A stretch of DNA of 64,000 nt from contig NZ_JNYJ01000003.1 in assembly GCF_000716715.1 (NCBI RefSeq), positions 124,001 through 188,000 of the forward strand, given 5' to 3'. Origin of the DNA: Dactylosporangium aurantiacum (lineage in GTDB: Bacteria > Actinomycetota > Actinomycetes > Mycobacteriales > Micromonosporaceae). How positions within the stretch are numbered: the stretch's first letter is position 1; each line of letters begins with the position of its first letter. Shown one piece after another: positions 8,599 through 15,898 of this stretch. Position numbers and translations under genes: made by a program. A model generated the notes under the pieces. That model was not told the DNA's origin. It saw only the letters and a list, made by a program, of their open reading frames with translations, and did not search any database.

Positions 8599-9330
8599 AT
8601 GAGCGCCCGTACCCTGCTGGTCCGCGGGATGATCGTCGGCGCCGCCGCCGGTGTCGCCGCGTTCCTGTTCGCCTACCTGTTCGGTGAGGGCCCGATCAAC
8701 GACGCGATCGCGTTCGAGGAGGCCCACGTCGCCGACCACGAGCACGGACCGGTCAGCCGGACCGTGCAGAGCACCCTCGGCCTCGCCACCGCCTCGATCG
8801 TGTACGGGGTCGCCCTCGGCGGCCTGTTCGCCGTCGCGGTCGCGGTCACACTCGGCCGTATCGGCCGGATCAGTGCCCGCGCCACGGCCGGGATCGTCGC
8901 GCTCGCCGGGTTCGTCGGGGTGGCCCTCGTGCCGTTCCTGAAGTACCCGGCCAACCCGCCGGCCACCGGCAACGGCGACACGCTGCAGCAGCGCACCGGC
9001 CTGTACTTCCTGATGCTGGTCATCGGGGTCGCCGCGGTGATCGGCGCGATCGTCGTCAGCCGGTCGCTGCAGCCGCGCCTCGGCACCTGGAACGCGACGA
9101 TCGCCGGGGTCCTGGGCGCCGTCGTGGTCGTCGGCGTCGCGGTCGCGCTGCTGCCGGCGGTCAACGAGGTGCCCGAGGGGTTCGCCCCGGTGCTGCTGTG
9201 GCGGTTCCGGCTCGCGTCGCTGGGCACGCAGGCGGTCATGTGGGCAACGCTCGGGCTGCTGTTCGGGTACCTCACCGAACGCAGCGAGCGGATGGCCTCG
9301 GTGCAGCGGGCGCAGCCCGTCGCCGTCTGA
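8599..9330 (+). CDS. cbtA: CbtA, membrane subunit of predicted cobalt transporter
   Basis: 243 residues from ATG 8599. About six hydrophobic segments are visible: residues about 8-30, 55-85, 95-115, 134-155, 168-190 and 210-230. A His/Glu-rich external loop, FEEAHVADHEHGPVSR (about 39-54), is a likely metal-collecting site and typical of CbtA. Co-transcribed with cbtB under the cobalamin riboswitch. The prediction that this pair imports cobalt comes from comparative genomics of the family. A hairpin terminator follows at 9342-9374. Confidence 0.93.
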   Translation: MSARTLLVRGMIVGAAAGVAAFLFAYLFGEGPINDAIAFEEAHVADHEHGPVSRTVQSTLGLATASIVYGVALGGLFAVAVAVTLGRIGRISARATAGIVALAGFVGVALVPFLKYPANPPATGNGDTLQQRTGLYFLMLVIGVAAVIGAIVVSRSLQPRLGTWNATIAGVLGAVVVVGVAVALLPAVNEVPEGFAPVLLWRFRLASLGTQAVMWATLGLLFGYLTERSERMASVQRAQPVAV

Positions 9331-9341
9331 GCAACGCCCGT

Positions 9342-9374
9342 CGTGCGGTGTCCGGCGCTGCCGGGCACCGCACG
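9342..9374. terminator. Hairpin terminator after cbtA
   Basis: Arms of 14 bp (CGTGCGGTGTCCGG paired with CCGGGCACCGCACG, with one G-U type mismatch) surround a 5-base loop 11 bp after the cbtA stop. It is followed by TCGCGTTT. Confidence 0.75.
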
Positions 9375-9489
9375 TCGCGTTTCCCGGCCGCCTGCGAGAA
9401 GGAGCCGTTCGCCGGTGCCGGGACGCCGGTGCACAGCAGGGCGAGCAGCTCACCGGCGGAGCTCCGGCGGCCGAGCGGCTCGGGCCGGG

Positions 9490-9705
9490 TCAGCCGATGT
9501 GGGCGGGGTCGACGTCGCGCTGGAGGCCGCAGGCGGTGCACTGCACGGTGTGCTTGACCCGCAGCGGGATCAGGGGGACGAAGAACAGCGACAGCTTCAG
9601 CACCCGGCGGTACAGCGGGTGGGCGACCGTGTTGCCGCAGTGCGGGCAGCGCAGGGTCAGGGTGCGCAGGTGCTGCACCCGCCAGCCCCAACCGAAGATC
9701 AGCAC
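9490..9705 (-). CDS. Small zinc-ribbon protein
   Basis: 71 residues. Two CxxC knuckles, LRCPHCGNTV (about 18-27) and VQCTACGLQRDV (about 54-65), form a four-cysteine zinc ribbon. They frame a basic hydrophobic segment, LKLSLFFVPLIPLRVKH, which may lie on the membrane. Proteins of this layout are common and uncharacterised in actinomycetes. It starts 9 bp after the stop of the membrane protein at 9715-10737 on the same strand, so it may be the last gene of the PadR operon. Confidence 0.85.
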   Translation of the reverse strand: MLIFGWGWRVQHLRTLTLRCPHCGNTVAHPLYRRVLKLSLFFVPLIPLRVKHTVQCTACGLQRDVDPAHIG

Positions 9706-9714
9706 CGGGCCAGC

Positions 9715-10737
9715 CTAGCCGCCCGGCCGGGCCGGGCCGCCGGTGCCCCGGGCGGGCGGCGCGCCGCCGGCGGCGGCATCCGTCACGCAGTGCCCCTCCG
9801 CCGGGGAAGTCGGCGCGAGACCGGCGACCGTCACGGCGACCGCGGCGAGCCCGGCCAGCAGCAGCATCGTCATGTACGGGTCCTGGATCTCGATCCGGCT
9901 GTTCGCCAGGCGGTCGGCCGGGGTCAGCGCGGCCGGCACCAGGTCCGGGATCAGCCACGCCGGGCCGTACACCGACATGGCCACGACACCGGCGAACACC
10001 AGCAGCGGCGCGAGCATGCCCACGCAGCACGCGGCGAGGCCGGTGTCGCGCGCGGGGCCGGGCCGCAGCAGCGCCACCGCCGCGGCGCCGCAGCCGACCG
10101 CGACGATCGCGCCGCCGGCGTGCGGTGGCAGCGGCGGGAACGCGAGCTGCGCGGCGAGCCACATCCCGGCCGCGGCGACGGACACCGCCACGCCGGTGAG
10201 CAGGGCCCGGGCGCTCAGCGCGGTGCGGTCGGCGGTCAGGACGAGGACTCCGGCCAGGTAGCCGGCCAGCAGCACCGCCAGGATCGGCACGCCGGTGCGG
10301 GCCTGCTCGCCCGGCGGGCCGTGGCCGTCCGCGGCGGCGGCGAACATGGCCGTCATCGCGCCGACCAGCAGGCAGCCGCCGGCGCGCACGGCGCGGGCCG
10401 CGGCGCCGGCGTCGACGGGGGCGAGGAACCTGCCGACCGACGCCACGGCGAGCAGCAGCGCGATCGCGCCGACGACGGCCCAGCGCAGCGGCCCGTGCCC
10501 GATGCCGGCGGACCAGCGCACCACCGCGCCGAGCGCGGCCAGGGCGGCGAGCGGATAGCCGACGGCGCGCAGCGCGGCCGGCTGGGCGAGGACGGCGCCG
10601 GCGCACCCGACGGCGTGCGCCCAGCGCCGGGGGCCGGAAGGCAGGGCGGCGGTCTCGGCCCGCATGGCCAGGCCCCAGTCGCGGTGCCGGGCCGGCAGCA
10701 GCCGCACGATGATGGCCAGCAGCGCGTCGGTCACCAT
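9715..10737 (-). CDS. Multi-pass membrane protein paired with a PadR regulator
   Basis: 340 residues from ATG 10737, which overlaps the PadR stop by 7 bp; the GTG one codon later would give a 4-bp overlap. After an N-terminal helix and a GPRRWAHAVG segment, at least eight hydrophobic helices follow (for example VVGAIALLLAVASVGRFL, VPILAVLLAGYLAGVLVL, LLTGVAVSVAAAGMWLAA). This arrangement, a PadR regulator followed by a helical membrane protein whose N-terminus contains RHRDWGLAMRAE, is frequent in actinomycetes. The target is unknown. It is presumably repressed by the PadR protein. Confidence 0.8.
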   Translation of the reverse strand: MVTDALLAIIVRLLPARHRDWGLAMRAETAALPSGPRRWAHAVGCAGAVLAQPAALRAVGYPLAALAALGAVVRWSAGIGHGPLRWAVVGAIALLLAVASVGRFLAPVDAGAAARAVRAGGCLLVGAMTAMFAAAADGHGPPGEQARTGVPILAVLLAGYLAGVLVLTADRTALSARALLTGVAVSVAAAGMWLAAQLAFPPLPPHAGGAIVAVGCGAAAVALLRPGPARDTGLAACCVGMLAPLLVFAGVVAMSVYGPAWLIPDLVPAALTPADRLANSRIEIQDPYMTMLLLAGLAAVAVTVAGLAPTSPAEGHCVTDAAAGGAPPARGTGGPARPGG

Positions 10738-11045
10738 GCACCCCTCGGCTCGGGCCGGGTCCGGGGCGCGGGCGTCGCCGCCGGTGCGAGCGCCTGGGCC
10801 GCCTGCAGTCCGGCGCCGGTCAGCCGGTACAGGTGACGCGGCGGCCTGCCCTGGGGCGGATCGGTCTCCCAGGACGCCTCGAGCAGGCCACGGTCGGCGA
10901 GCCTGATGAGGATCGGGTAGAGCGAGCCGGCCTTGAGCCCGACCTGCTGGCCGAGCTCGTAGCCGTAGCGCCACTGTGCGGGGTCCGCGGCCAGGGCGCG
11001 CAGGACGGCCGCGGTCTGCGGGGACGGTTGCCGGACGCGGGTCAC
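10731..11045 (-). CDS. PadR-family transcriptional regulator
   Basis: 104 residues from GTG 11045. Winged-helix PadR core: WRYGYELGQQVGLKAGSLYPILIRL (helices about 25-48, with the typical SLYPIL turn), then LEASWETDPPQGRPPRHLYRLT, the wing. It lacks the long C-terminal dimer helix beyond about residue 90, as in short PadR-s2 proteins. A perfect inverted repeat at 11053-11068, 8 bp upstream of its start, is the likely autorepression site. It is co-transcribed with the membrane protein at 9715. Confidence 0.92.
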   Translation of the reverse strand: MTRVRQPSPQTAAVLRALAADPAQWRYGYELGQQVGLKAGSLYPILIRLADRGLLEASWETDPPQGRPPRHLYRLTGAGLQAAQALAPAATPAPRTRPEPRGAW

Positions 11046-11052
11046 CGGCTAA

Positions 11053-11068
11053 CTCTATATACATAGAG
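11053..11068. promoter_or_regulatory. Inverted-repeat operator upstream of PadR gene
   Basis: CTCTAT-ATAC-ATAGAG is a perfect inverted repeat with 6-bp arms and a 4-bp centre. It is AT-rich in otherwise very GC-rich DNA and lies 7 bp before the GTG start. On the coding strand it reads CTCTATGTATATAGAG, which also contains a TATATA-like -10 element. The short distance implies an almost leaderless transcript repressed by its own product. Confidence 0.7.
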
Positions 11069-11077
11069 AACCGGGCG

Positions 11078-11941
11078 CTAGTCCGCGGCGCGGGCCCGGC
11101 GCTCGGCCGCGTGGACGAGCACGGAGCACCACATCCGGAACGGCCGCCACGCCTGCGTCAGCCGCGCGACCCCGGTGTCGGAGGGTGGGGCGGGCAGGTC
11201 GTACCAGCGCTGGATGCCCGCCCTGGTCAGCTCGTCGCCGGGCAGCGAGTCGACGAGGCCGGCGCCGCGCATCACGATCGCGACGGCGAAGAAGTCCCCG
11301 ACGCCGCGCAGCCGCTTGACGTCGGCGAGCGCCTCGGGCAGCGGCAGGCCGCGCAGCCGGGCCCGGTCGAGACGGCCGGCGAGGGCGGCCTCGGCGACGC
11401 CGTGCAGGCGGGTGATCTTCTCGTCGTTGACCCCCGGGAACGCACCGAGCCGCAGCAGCGCCTGCGGCGACGGGAACGCGTGCACGGTGGTGCCGGCGAC
11501 CTCGAACCGTTCGCCGTGGGCGCGGGCCATCCGCTGCCGGATCGCGCGGCCCTGCTCGATGCGCAGCCGGTGGCCGATGATGAAGGCGCAGGCCGCCTCG
11601 TACGGCGAATGGAACAGCACCGGGCGCAGGTACGCGTGCCGCCGCTGCAGCGCCCCGATGACCGGGTCGCGCTCGCCGACCTGCGGGTAGCCGCTGCCGT
11701 CGACGTCCAGCGACAGCGCCTCGAGGGCCTGCCGCCACGCCGCCGCGGGCTGCTACCCCTGCACTTCGCCGGTGACGGTGCCGGGACTGTCCTGCCGCAG
11801 CAGGACCGCGGCCGAGTGGGTCCAGCCCTCGACCGGGAACGCCATGACGATCGTGCGGGCGTCGCCGACCGGCTGGGTCCAGCCGCCGAAGTACTCGTTC
11901 TGCCGGGCCAGGTCGAACGGGCCGGTGATGGGTGCGTCCAT
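11078..11941 (-). pseudogene. DNA-3-methyladenine glycosylase (AlkA-type) interrupted by an in-frame TAG
   Basis: One reading frame of 288 codons runs from ATG 11941 (MDAPITGPFDL) to the stop at 11078, but codon 63 is TAG (11753-11755). Upstream lies the N-terminal domain (FGGWTQPVGDARTIVMAFPVEGW); downstream, without frame change, QPAAAWRQALEALSLDVDG and then the HhH-GPD core (FHSPYEAACAFIIGHR, LRGVGDFFAVAIVMRG, VDSLPGDE). Nothing else looks damaged. The family removes alkylated bases from DNA. A GTG at 11620 could restart a 180-residue C-terminal product. The TAG may be a recent nonsense mutation or a sequencing error. The gene is divergent from the WYL regulator. Confidence 0.85.
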
Positions 11942-12005
11942 GCCCGCCAGCATCCGCGTACAAACACGACACCCTCTGTCATGTTTGGCGGACTATTGTC
12001 GGCAG

Positions 12006-12941
12006 GTGCGTGCCGACCGACTCCTGTCGCTGGTCCTGCTGCTGCAGGCCCGTCCCGACGCGGCCGCGCCGGAGCTCGCCGACCGGCTCGGCGTCTCCGT
12101 GCGCACCGTCCTGCGTGACGTGGAGTCCCTGAGCGCCGCGGGCATCCCGGTGTACACCGAACGCGGCCGGTACGGCGGGATCCGGCTGCTGGACACGTAC
12201 CGGACCGGCCTGGCGAACCTCAGCCGCGCCGAGGGTGCCGGTCTGGCCGTCGGCCAGTCGCGGCTCGCCGGCGACCTCGGCCTCGGCGACGCCCTCGACT
12301 CCGCCATCGAGAAGATCATCGGCGCCGGCGGCCAGGCCGTCCGCGGTGGCCTGGCCCAGGGCCGCCGGCACGTCATCGTCGACGTCGACCCGTGGATGCG
12401 CGCCGGCGAGCCCGTGCCGCTGCTGCCGCTCATCCACGACGGCCTGCTGCGCGGACGGCTGCTGGAGCTGGACTACCGCGACAGCGACGGCGCCCGCCGG
12501 CCGCTGACCGTCGCACCGGCCGGCCTGGTCGCCAAGGCGGGCACCTGGTACCTGGTCACGGCGGCGCCCTCGCTGGTCCGGGTGTCGCGGGTCCTGGCGT
12601 GCACGGTGCTGCCGCAGCCCGCGGCCCTGCCCGCCGGCTTCGACCTCGAGGCCGCCTGGGCCGGCCTGCGCGACCGGGTCGAGGTGCGCCCCCGCGACCT
12701 GCGCGTGGTCGTCACCGCGGCCCCCGACGCGGCCGCGATGACCCGCCGCCTGCTCGCCCGCCACCTGCGCGACGACGACGGAGTGTCCTCGACGGTACGG
12801 CTCGCGTTCGCCGGGGTGCCGCACGCGGTCGGCAGCCTCCTCGGCCTCGGCACCCGGGTCGAGGTCACCGACCCTCCGGAGGTTCGCACGGCGCTGCGCG
12901 CGGAGGCCCTGGCGGTGGCCGCGCTGTACGACGGCGCCTGA
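12006..12941 (+). CDS. WYL-domain transcriptional regulator (YafY/DeoR-like)
   Basis: 311 residues from GTG 12006 (VRADRLLSLVLLLQ). An N-terminal winged HTH spans residues 1-65 (LADRLGVSVRTVLRDVESLSAAGIPVYTE). The WYL ligand-binding region runs about 140-225 (LELDYRD, then PAGLVAKAGTWYLVTAAPS, in which WYLV is the name-giving motif). A C-terminal WCX extension follows (RVEVRPRDLRVVVTAAPDA to the end). Regulators of this type respond to nucleotides, DNA damage products or phage. It is divergent from the broken DNA glycosylase, 64 bp away, so it may once have controlled it. Confidence 0.92.
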   Translation: MRADRLLSLVLLLQARPDAAAPELADRLGVSVRTVLRDVESLSAAGIPVYTERGRYGGIRLLDTYRTGLANLSRAEGAGLAVGQSRLAGDLGLGDALDSAIEKIIGAGGQAVRGGLAQGRRHVIVDVDPWMRAGEPVPLLPLIHDGLLRGRLLELDYRDSDGARRPLTVAPAGLVAKAGTWYLVTAAPSLVRVSRVLACTVLPQPAALPAGFDLEAAWAGLRDRVEVRPRDLRVVVTAAPDAAAMTRRLLARHLRDDDGVSSTVRLAFAGVPHAVGSLLGLGTRVEVTDPPEVRTALRAEALAVAALYDGA

Positions 12942-13068
12942 CGGCCGTGGCGGGCGGCGCACCGGCAAGACCCGGAAAGCGGCCGGCGGGCAGGCAACCC
13001 GGCGGGCCGGCCGGCAAGATCCGGAAACCGGGCTGCGGGCCGGCCGACGGCACCGGTACGGTCCGGGC

Positions 13069-13842
13069 GTGGCATCGAACCTCGAGTGCGTCGGGCTCGG
13101 TCTGGACGACCCCGACGACGTCCAGCGTCTCCTCACCGAGGTGCTGCGCACCGCCGACGTCCTGGGCCGCGACGGCGACCTGACCGTCCACCGGTGGCAG
13201 GACCCGAGCGGGGTCCGCATCGTCGTCGCCACGCGGGGAGGGCGGATCGTGGAGCTCCTGCCGTCCTACGCCGGCGAGCCCGGCCCGTCGCTCGCCAACG
13301 TCCAGAACGTCAACGACCAGGTCACCATCGCCGACGTGGTCGACGACGACGGCGACACGGTCGCGAGGTTCGCCGCGGAGTTCGAGCAGCGGCGCCTCCT
13401 GCCGTCCACGCCGGCGACCGGCCGGGCCGCGGTCGTCGCCCTCGGCGTCGACGTGACGGTCCACGCGGACGCCGACGCGTTCGCGGCGTCCGACGACAGC
13501 CTGCTCAGCCCGCGGTCGGCCGGCGAGCCGGACGAGCCGCCCGCGCACTACGTCGAGCAGGGCTGGCAGTGGCCGCCACGCATGGCGGCCACCTCGTTCA
13601 TCTCCTACGGCCTGTTCGGCGATCCCGACAGCGCCGAGGCGTACGCCCGGCTCAACGGCACCGTCCGGTCCGCGGCCCGGCGCACCGTCGCGGCGACCGG
13701 GCAGCAGTTCATCGCCGCCCGCGTGCACTGCGGCGTGTTCGAGGCCGACGTGTGCCTGCCCGTGGACGCCGGCACCGCCGACCTGGCACCCGGCAATGTC
13801 ATCGCCGGGACGGTCTTCCTCGTCGCCTCCCTCGCCCGGTAG
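13069..13842 (+). CDS. Unrecognised acidic protein
   Basis: 257 residues from GTG 13069. It is acidic and apparently soluble, with no signal peptide or membrane segment. The composition and strand/loop pattern (VRIVVATRGGRIVELLPSYAG, then QVTIADVVDDDGDTVARFAAEFEQRRLL, then FISYGLFGDP) suggest an alpha/beta fold of possibly two similar halves. No catalytic signature is visible and I do not recognise the family. The 127 bp before it hold a GC-rich direct repeat: CCGGCAAGA occurs twice, 49 bp apart, at about 12962 and 13011. It converges on the AraC-type regulator. Confidence 0.75.
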   Translation: MASNLECVGLGLDDPDDVQRLLTEVLRTADVLGRDGDLTVHRWQDPSGVRIVVATRGGRIVELLPSYAGEPGPSLANVQNVNDQVTIADVVDDDGDTVARFAAEFEQRRLLPSTPATGRAAVVALGVDVTVHADADAFAASDDSLLSPRSAGEPDEPPAHYVEQGWQWPPRMAATSFISYGLFGDPDSAEAYARLNGTVRSAARRTVAATGQQFIAARVHCGVFEADVCLPVDAGTADLAPGNVIAGTVFLVASLAR

Positions 13843-13861
13843 CGCGGGCCGCGGACCACGG

Positions 13862-14731
13862 TCAGGTCGGCTCGACGGGCAGCCACAGCTCGCAGGTCGC
13901 GGTGCTGAAGTCGGCGGCGCGCTCCAGGACCGAGACCATCGACGGGGCCGGCCGCAGGCGCCACGGGTTGGACGGGAACCACTCGGTCGCGGTCGCGGCC
14001 CAGGCCTGCTGCAGCGCCTGCGGGTACGACCCGGCGACGCGGAAGACCGCCCACATGCCGGCCGGCACCTCGATGGCGTGCAGGTCCTCGGGGGCCGGCG
14101 TGTCCAGCGAGACGGCGACCCCGTGCACGTACGTGAGGGCGCTGCCTTCGGTGCTGTCGGGGTCGACGTCGTCGCTGATCTGCAGCAGGCCCGCCGGCTC
14201 GGTGTCGCTGAGCGCTTTGAGCCGCACGTGCTCCTCCTGCGGTAACGCGGTGATGAGGTGCTGGATGTGCGGGTTGACGCCGTGGTGGATCAGCGGTACC
14301 CGGGCGGCGTGTCCGACGAGCCGGAACGCGGGCCGCTCGACGATGCGGGTGTCCATGGGGATGCTCCCTTCGACGGTCAGGCGGAACCTGATCTGTGGTT
14401 GTGTGCGAAGGGGGCCCCCGTCGCGGCGGACGTCGCCCGGGTTGGCGCCGTGGACCGCCCGGAACGCGCGGCCGAACGCCTCCGTCGAGCCGTACCCGTA
14501 CCGGACGGCGATGCCCAGCAGGTCGTCCTCGCCGCGCACGACCGCGCCGGCCGCGACGGTCATCCGCCGCCGGCGCACGTACTCCGACAGCGGCATGCCG
14601 GCCAGCGACGAGAACATCCGGCGCAGGTGGTACTCGGTCGTGCCGAGCGCCCTGGCCACCGCGGGCACGTCGAGCTCCTCCGTGAGGTGCTCCTCGACGA
14701 GGTCGACCAGCCGGTTGAGGGCCGAGATCAT
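13862..14731 (-). CDS. AraC-family regulator with GyrI-like effector-binding domain
   Basis: 289 residues from ATG 14731, with GGAGG directly upstream. Residues 1-110 form the AraC double HTH (LVDLVEEHLTEELDVPAVARAL; GYGSTEAFGRAFRAVHG). Residues about 130-289 form a GyrI/effector-binding domain (RIVERPAFRLVGHAARVPLIHHG, then IEVPAGMWAVFRVAGSYPQALQQAW, then CELWLPVE). This is the SbmC/Rob/BmrR-like architecture that senses small hydrophobic or drug-like molecules. No obvious target gene lies beside it, because the upstream region holds only a decayed gene. Confidence 0.9.
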   Translation of the reverse strand: MISALNRLVDLVEEHLTEELDVPAVARALGTTEYHLRRMFSSLAGMPLSEYVRRRRMTVAAGAVVRGEDDLLGIAVRYGYGSTEAFGRAFRAVHGANPGDVRRDGGPLRTQPQIRFRLTVEGSIPMDTRIVERPAFRLVGHAARVPLIHHGVNPHIQHLITALPQEEHVRLKALSDTEPAGLLQISDDVDPDSTEGSALTYVHGVAVSLDTPAPEDLHAIEVPAGMWAVFRVAGSYPQALQQAWAATATEWFPSNPWRLRPAPSMVSVLERAADFSTATCELWLPVEPT

Positions 14732-14889
14732 GGGGCCTCCTTCCACCGTCAACCCTGGCCGACGGGGTGCCGTCCGCGCCCGACAGTGCTGGCCCGATCC
14801 GATCGGCCGGCGGCCGGCGGCCGGGTGACGCGGCGGGTGTCGCCGTGCCGCGGCGGCGGGTCCGCGCGGCGCGGCGACGACCGGGCGGC

Positions 14890-15290
14890 CTGCGACGGCT
14901 CCCAGGTCGCCGTCGACTCCAGGTAGACCGATTGTCCCGGCACCTTGTCCCGGCACCGCGACCGCGTCGCCGGGCAGGTGGACGGTGCCGGATCCGCCGA
15001 GGACCCGGTCGGTCTCCGCCCTCGTCCGCGGGTCGAGGGACTTCGGGGCGTGATGAACAGCGGCCCGGTGCCGCGGGTCGCGGAGGTGCTGGGGACGTCG
15101 GTGACCTGCCCGGTGGCGATGTCGACGCGCTGGATCCCGGCCCCGAGCCGAACCGCACGAGATCGCCGTGCGGTGAGCACACCGGCCCCCCGTCCGGCAC
15201 GCCGGCGGTGGTCAGCGGCCGCTGGTTCGTGCCGTCCGCCGAGGCCGGCCAGATGTGCCGGGACGCAGATGTTCCTCTGGGCCGAACAGG
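14890..15290 (-). pseudogene. Relic of a TolB/PD40-like beta-propeller protein
   Basis: The 575-bp gap between 14731 and 15307 has no intact gene, but the minus strand holds consecutive propeller-like fragments in different frames: HIWPASADGTNQRPLTTAG, then PDGGPVCSPHGDLVRFGSG, then after a frameshift IQRVDIATGQVTDVPSTSA, then after another shift ETDRVLGGSGTVHLPGDAV. W-x-A-S-A-D-G-x-N and the SPHGD/FGSG steps are typical of PD40/TolB blades. No start or complete blade set remains. The boundaries are approximate. Confidence 0.5.
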
Positions 15291-15306
15291 TCTGCCGGGG
15301 GAACGC

Positions 15307-15519
15307 TCACCTTCGCTCGAGTGCGACGACCGCGTCGAGGAGGCAGTGCAGGCCGAGCTCGTACCGGTCGGCGTCCACCCGGTCGAAGAGCAGCTCCTCC
15401 AGCGGCACGCCGGCGGTCCGCTCCGGCTGGCCGACCATGACCAGCTCGGCCAGGACGACGTGTTTGAGGTCGTGCAGGCACGTGGGCTCGCTGTACAAGG
15501 CGTTCATCGCTGTGTTCAT
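15307..15519 (-). CDS. Small unrecognised protein
   Basis: 70 residues from ATG 15519, which has GGAGG about 5 bases upstream. It is helical and acidic (CLHDLKHVVLAELVMVGQP, then LLFDRVDADRYELGLHCLLDAV). There is no signal peptide or membrane helix. Clean ribosome site, normal codon use and a plausible compact fold support a real gene. I do not recognise the family. It lies immediately upstream of the decayed propeller region on the same strand, and may be the survivor of a former operon. Confidence 0.6.
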   Translation of the reverse strand: MNTAMNALYSEPTCLHDLKHVVLAELVMVGQPERTAGVPLEELLFDRVDADRYELGLHCLLDAVVALERR

Positions 15520-15728
15520 CGCTCCTCCGCTTCCGACTCGGAGCGTTGATGGAGGCACCGCCCCATTCTGCAACCGTTGCCCACCGGCGCCGCCGCCGTG
15601 CTCACCCGAAGGGATGAACGGCTCGGGTGGCCAGTTGTGTCAAGTTCCGTTAACGGCGGGTGGGGTGGGCCGAGGCTCGTAGCACGGGGCCGCCGCGGTG
15701 GCGGTCCATCGGGCACGTGGAGGTCCTG

Positions 15729-15851
15729 ATGACGATCGTCGAACGGAACGTCACGCACCAGTCCGAGGGCGGCGAGGACCCCGCGCCGGGCGTCCCCGAC
15801 GCGGGTGCCCCGGACGGTGGATTCCCCGGCGACGGCGGCACGTCAGGCTGA
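15729..15851 (+). CDS. 40-residue acidic peptide upstream of a subtilase
   Basis: ATG 15729 with GGAGG 5 bases before it; 40 codons to TGA. The N-terminus (MTIVERNVTHQSEGGED) is ordinary, and the rest is a Pro/Gly/Asp-rich tail (PAPGVPDAGAPDGGFPGDGG). It lies 47 bp upstream of the S8 peptidase on the same strand. It has no cysteines and no signal peptide. The position, a tiny peptide gene before a cytosolic protease, suggests a substrate, inhibitor or signalling peptide, but this is inference. It could also be an upstream leader peptide. Confidence 0.5.
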   Translation: MTIVERNVTHQSEGGEDPAPGVPDAGAPDGGFPGDGGTSG

Positions 15852-15898
15852 GACGGCACCAGCCGGCCCGCACCCGCGACGACCCACCGGAGGCCACC

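Noticed and set aside
15729..15851. Possible FxsA or RiPP precursor peptide
   Set aside because: It lacks the FxSxx C-terminus, cysteines or a recognisable core, and no radical SAM or cyclase gene is nearby. It is kept only as an unassigned small peptide.
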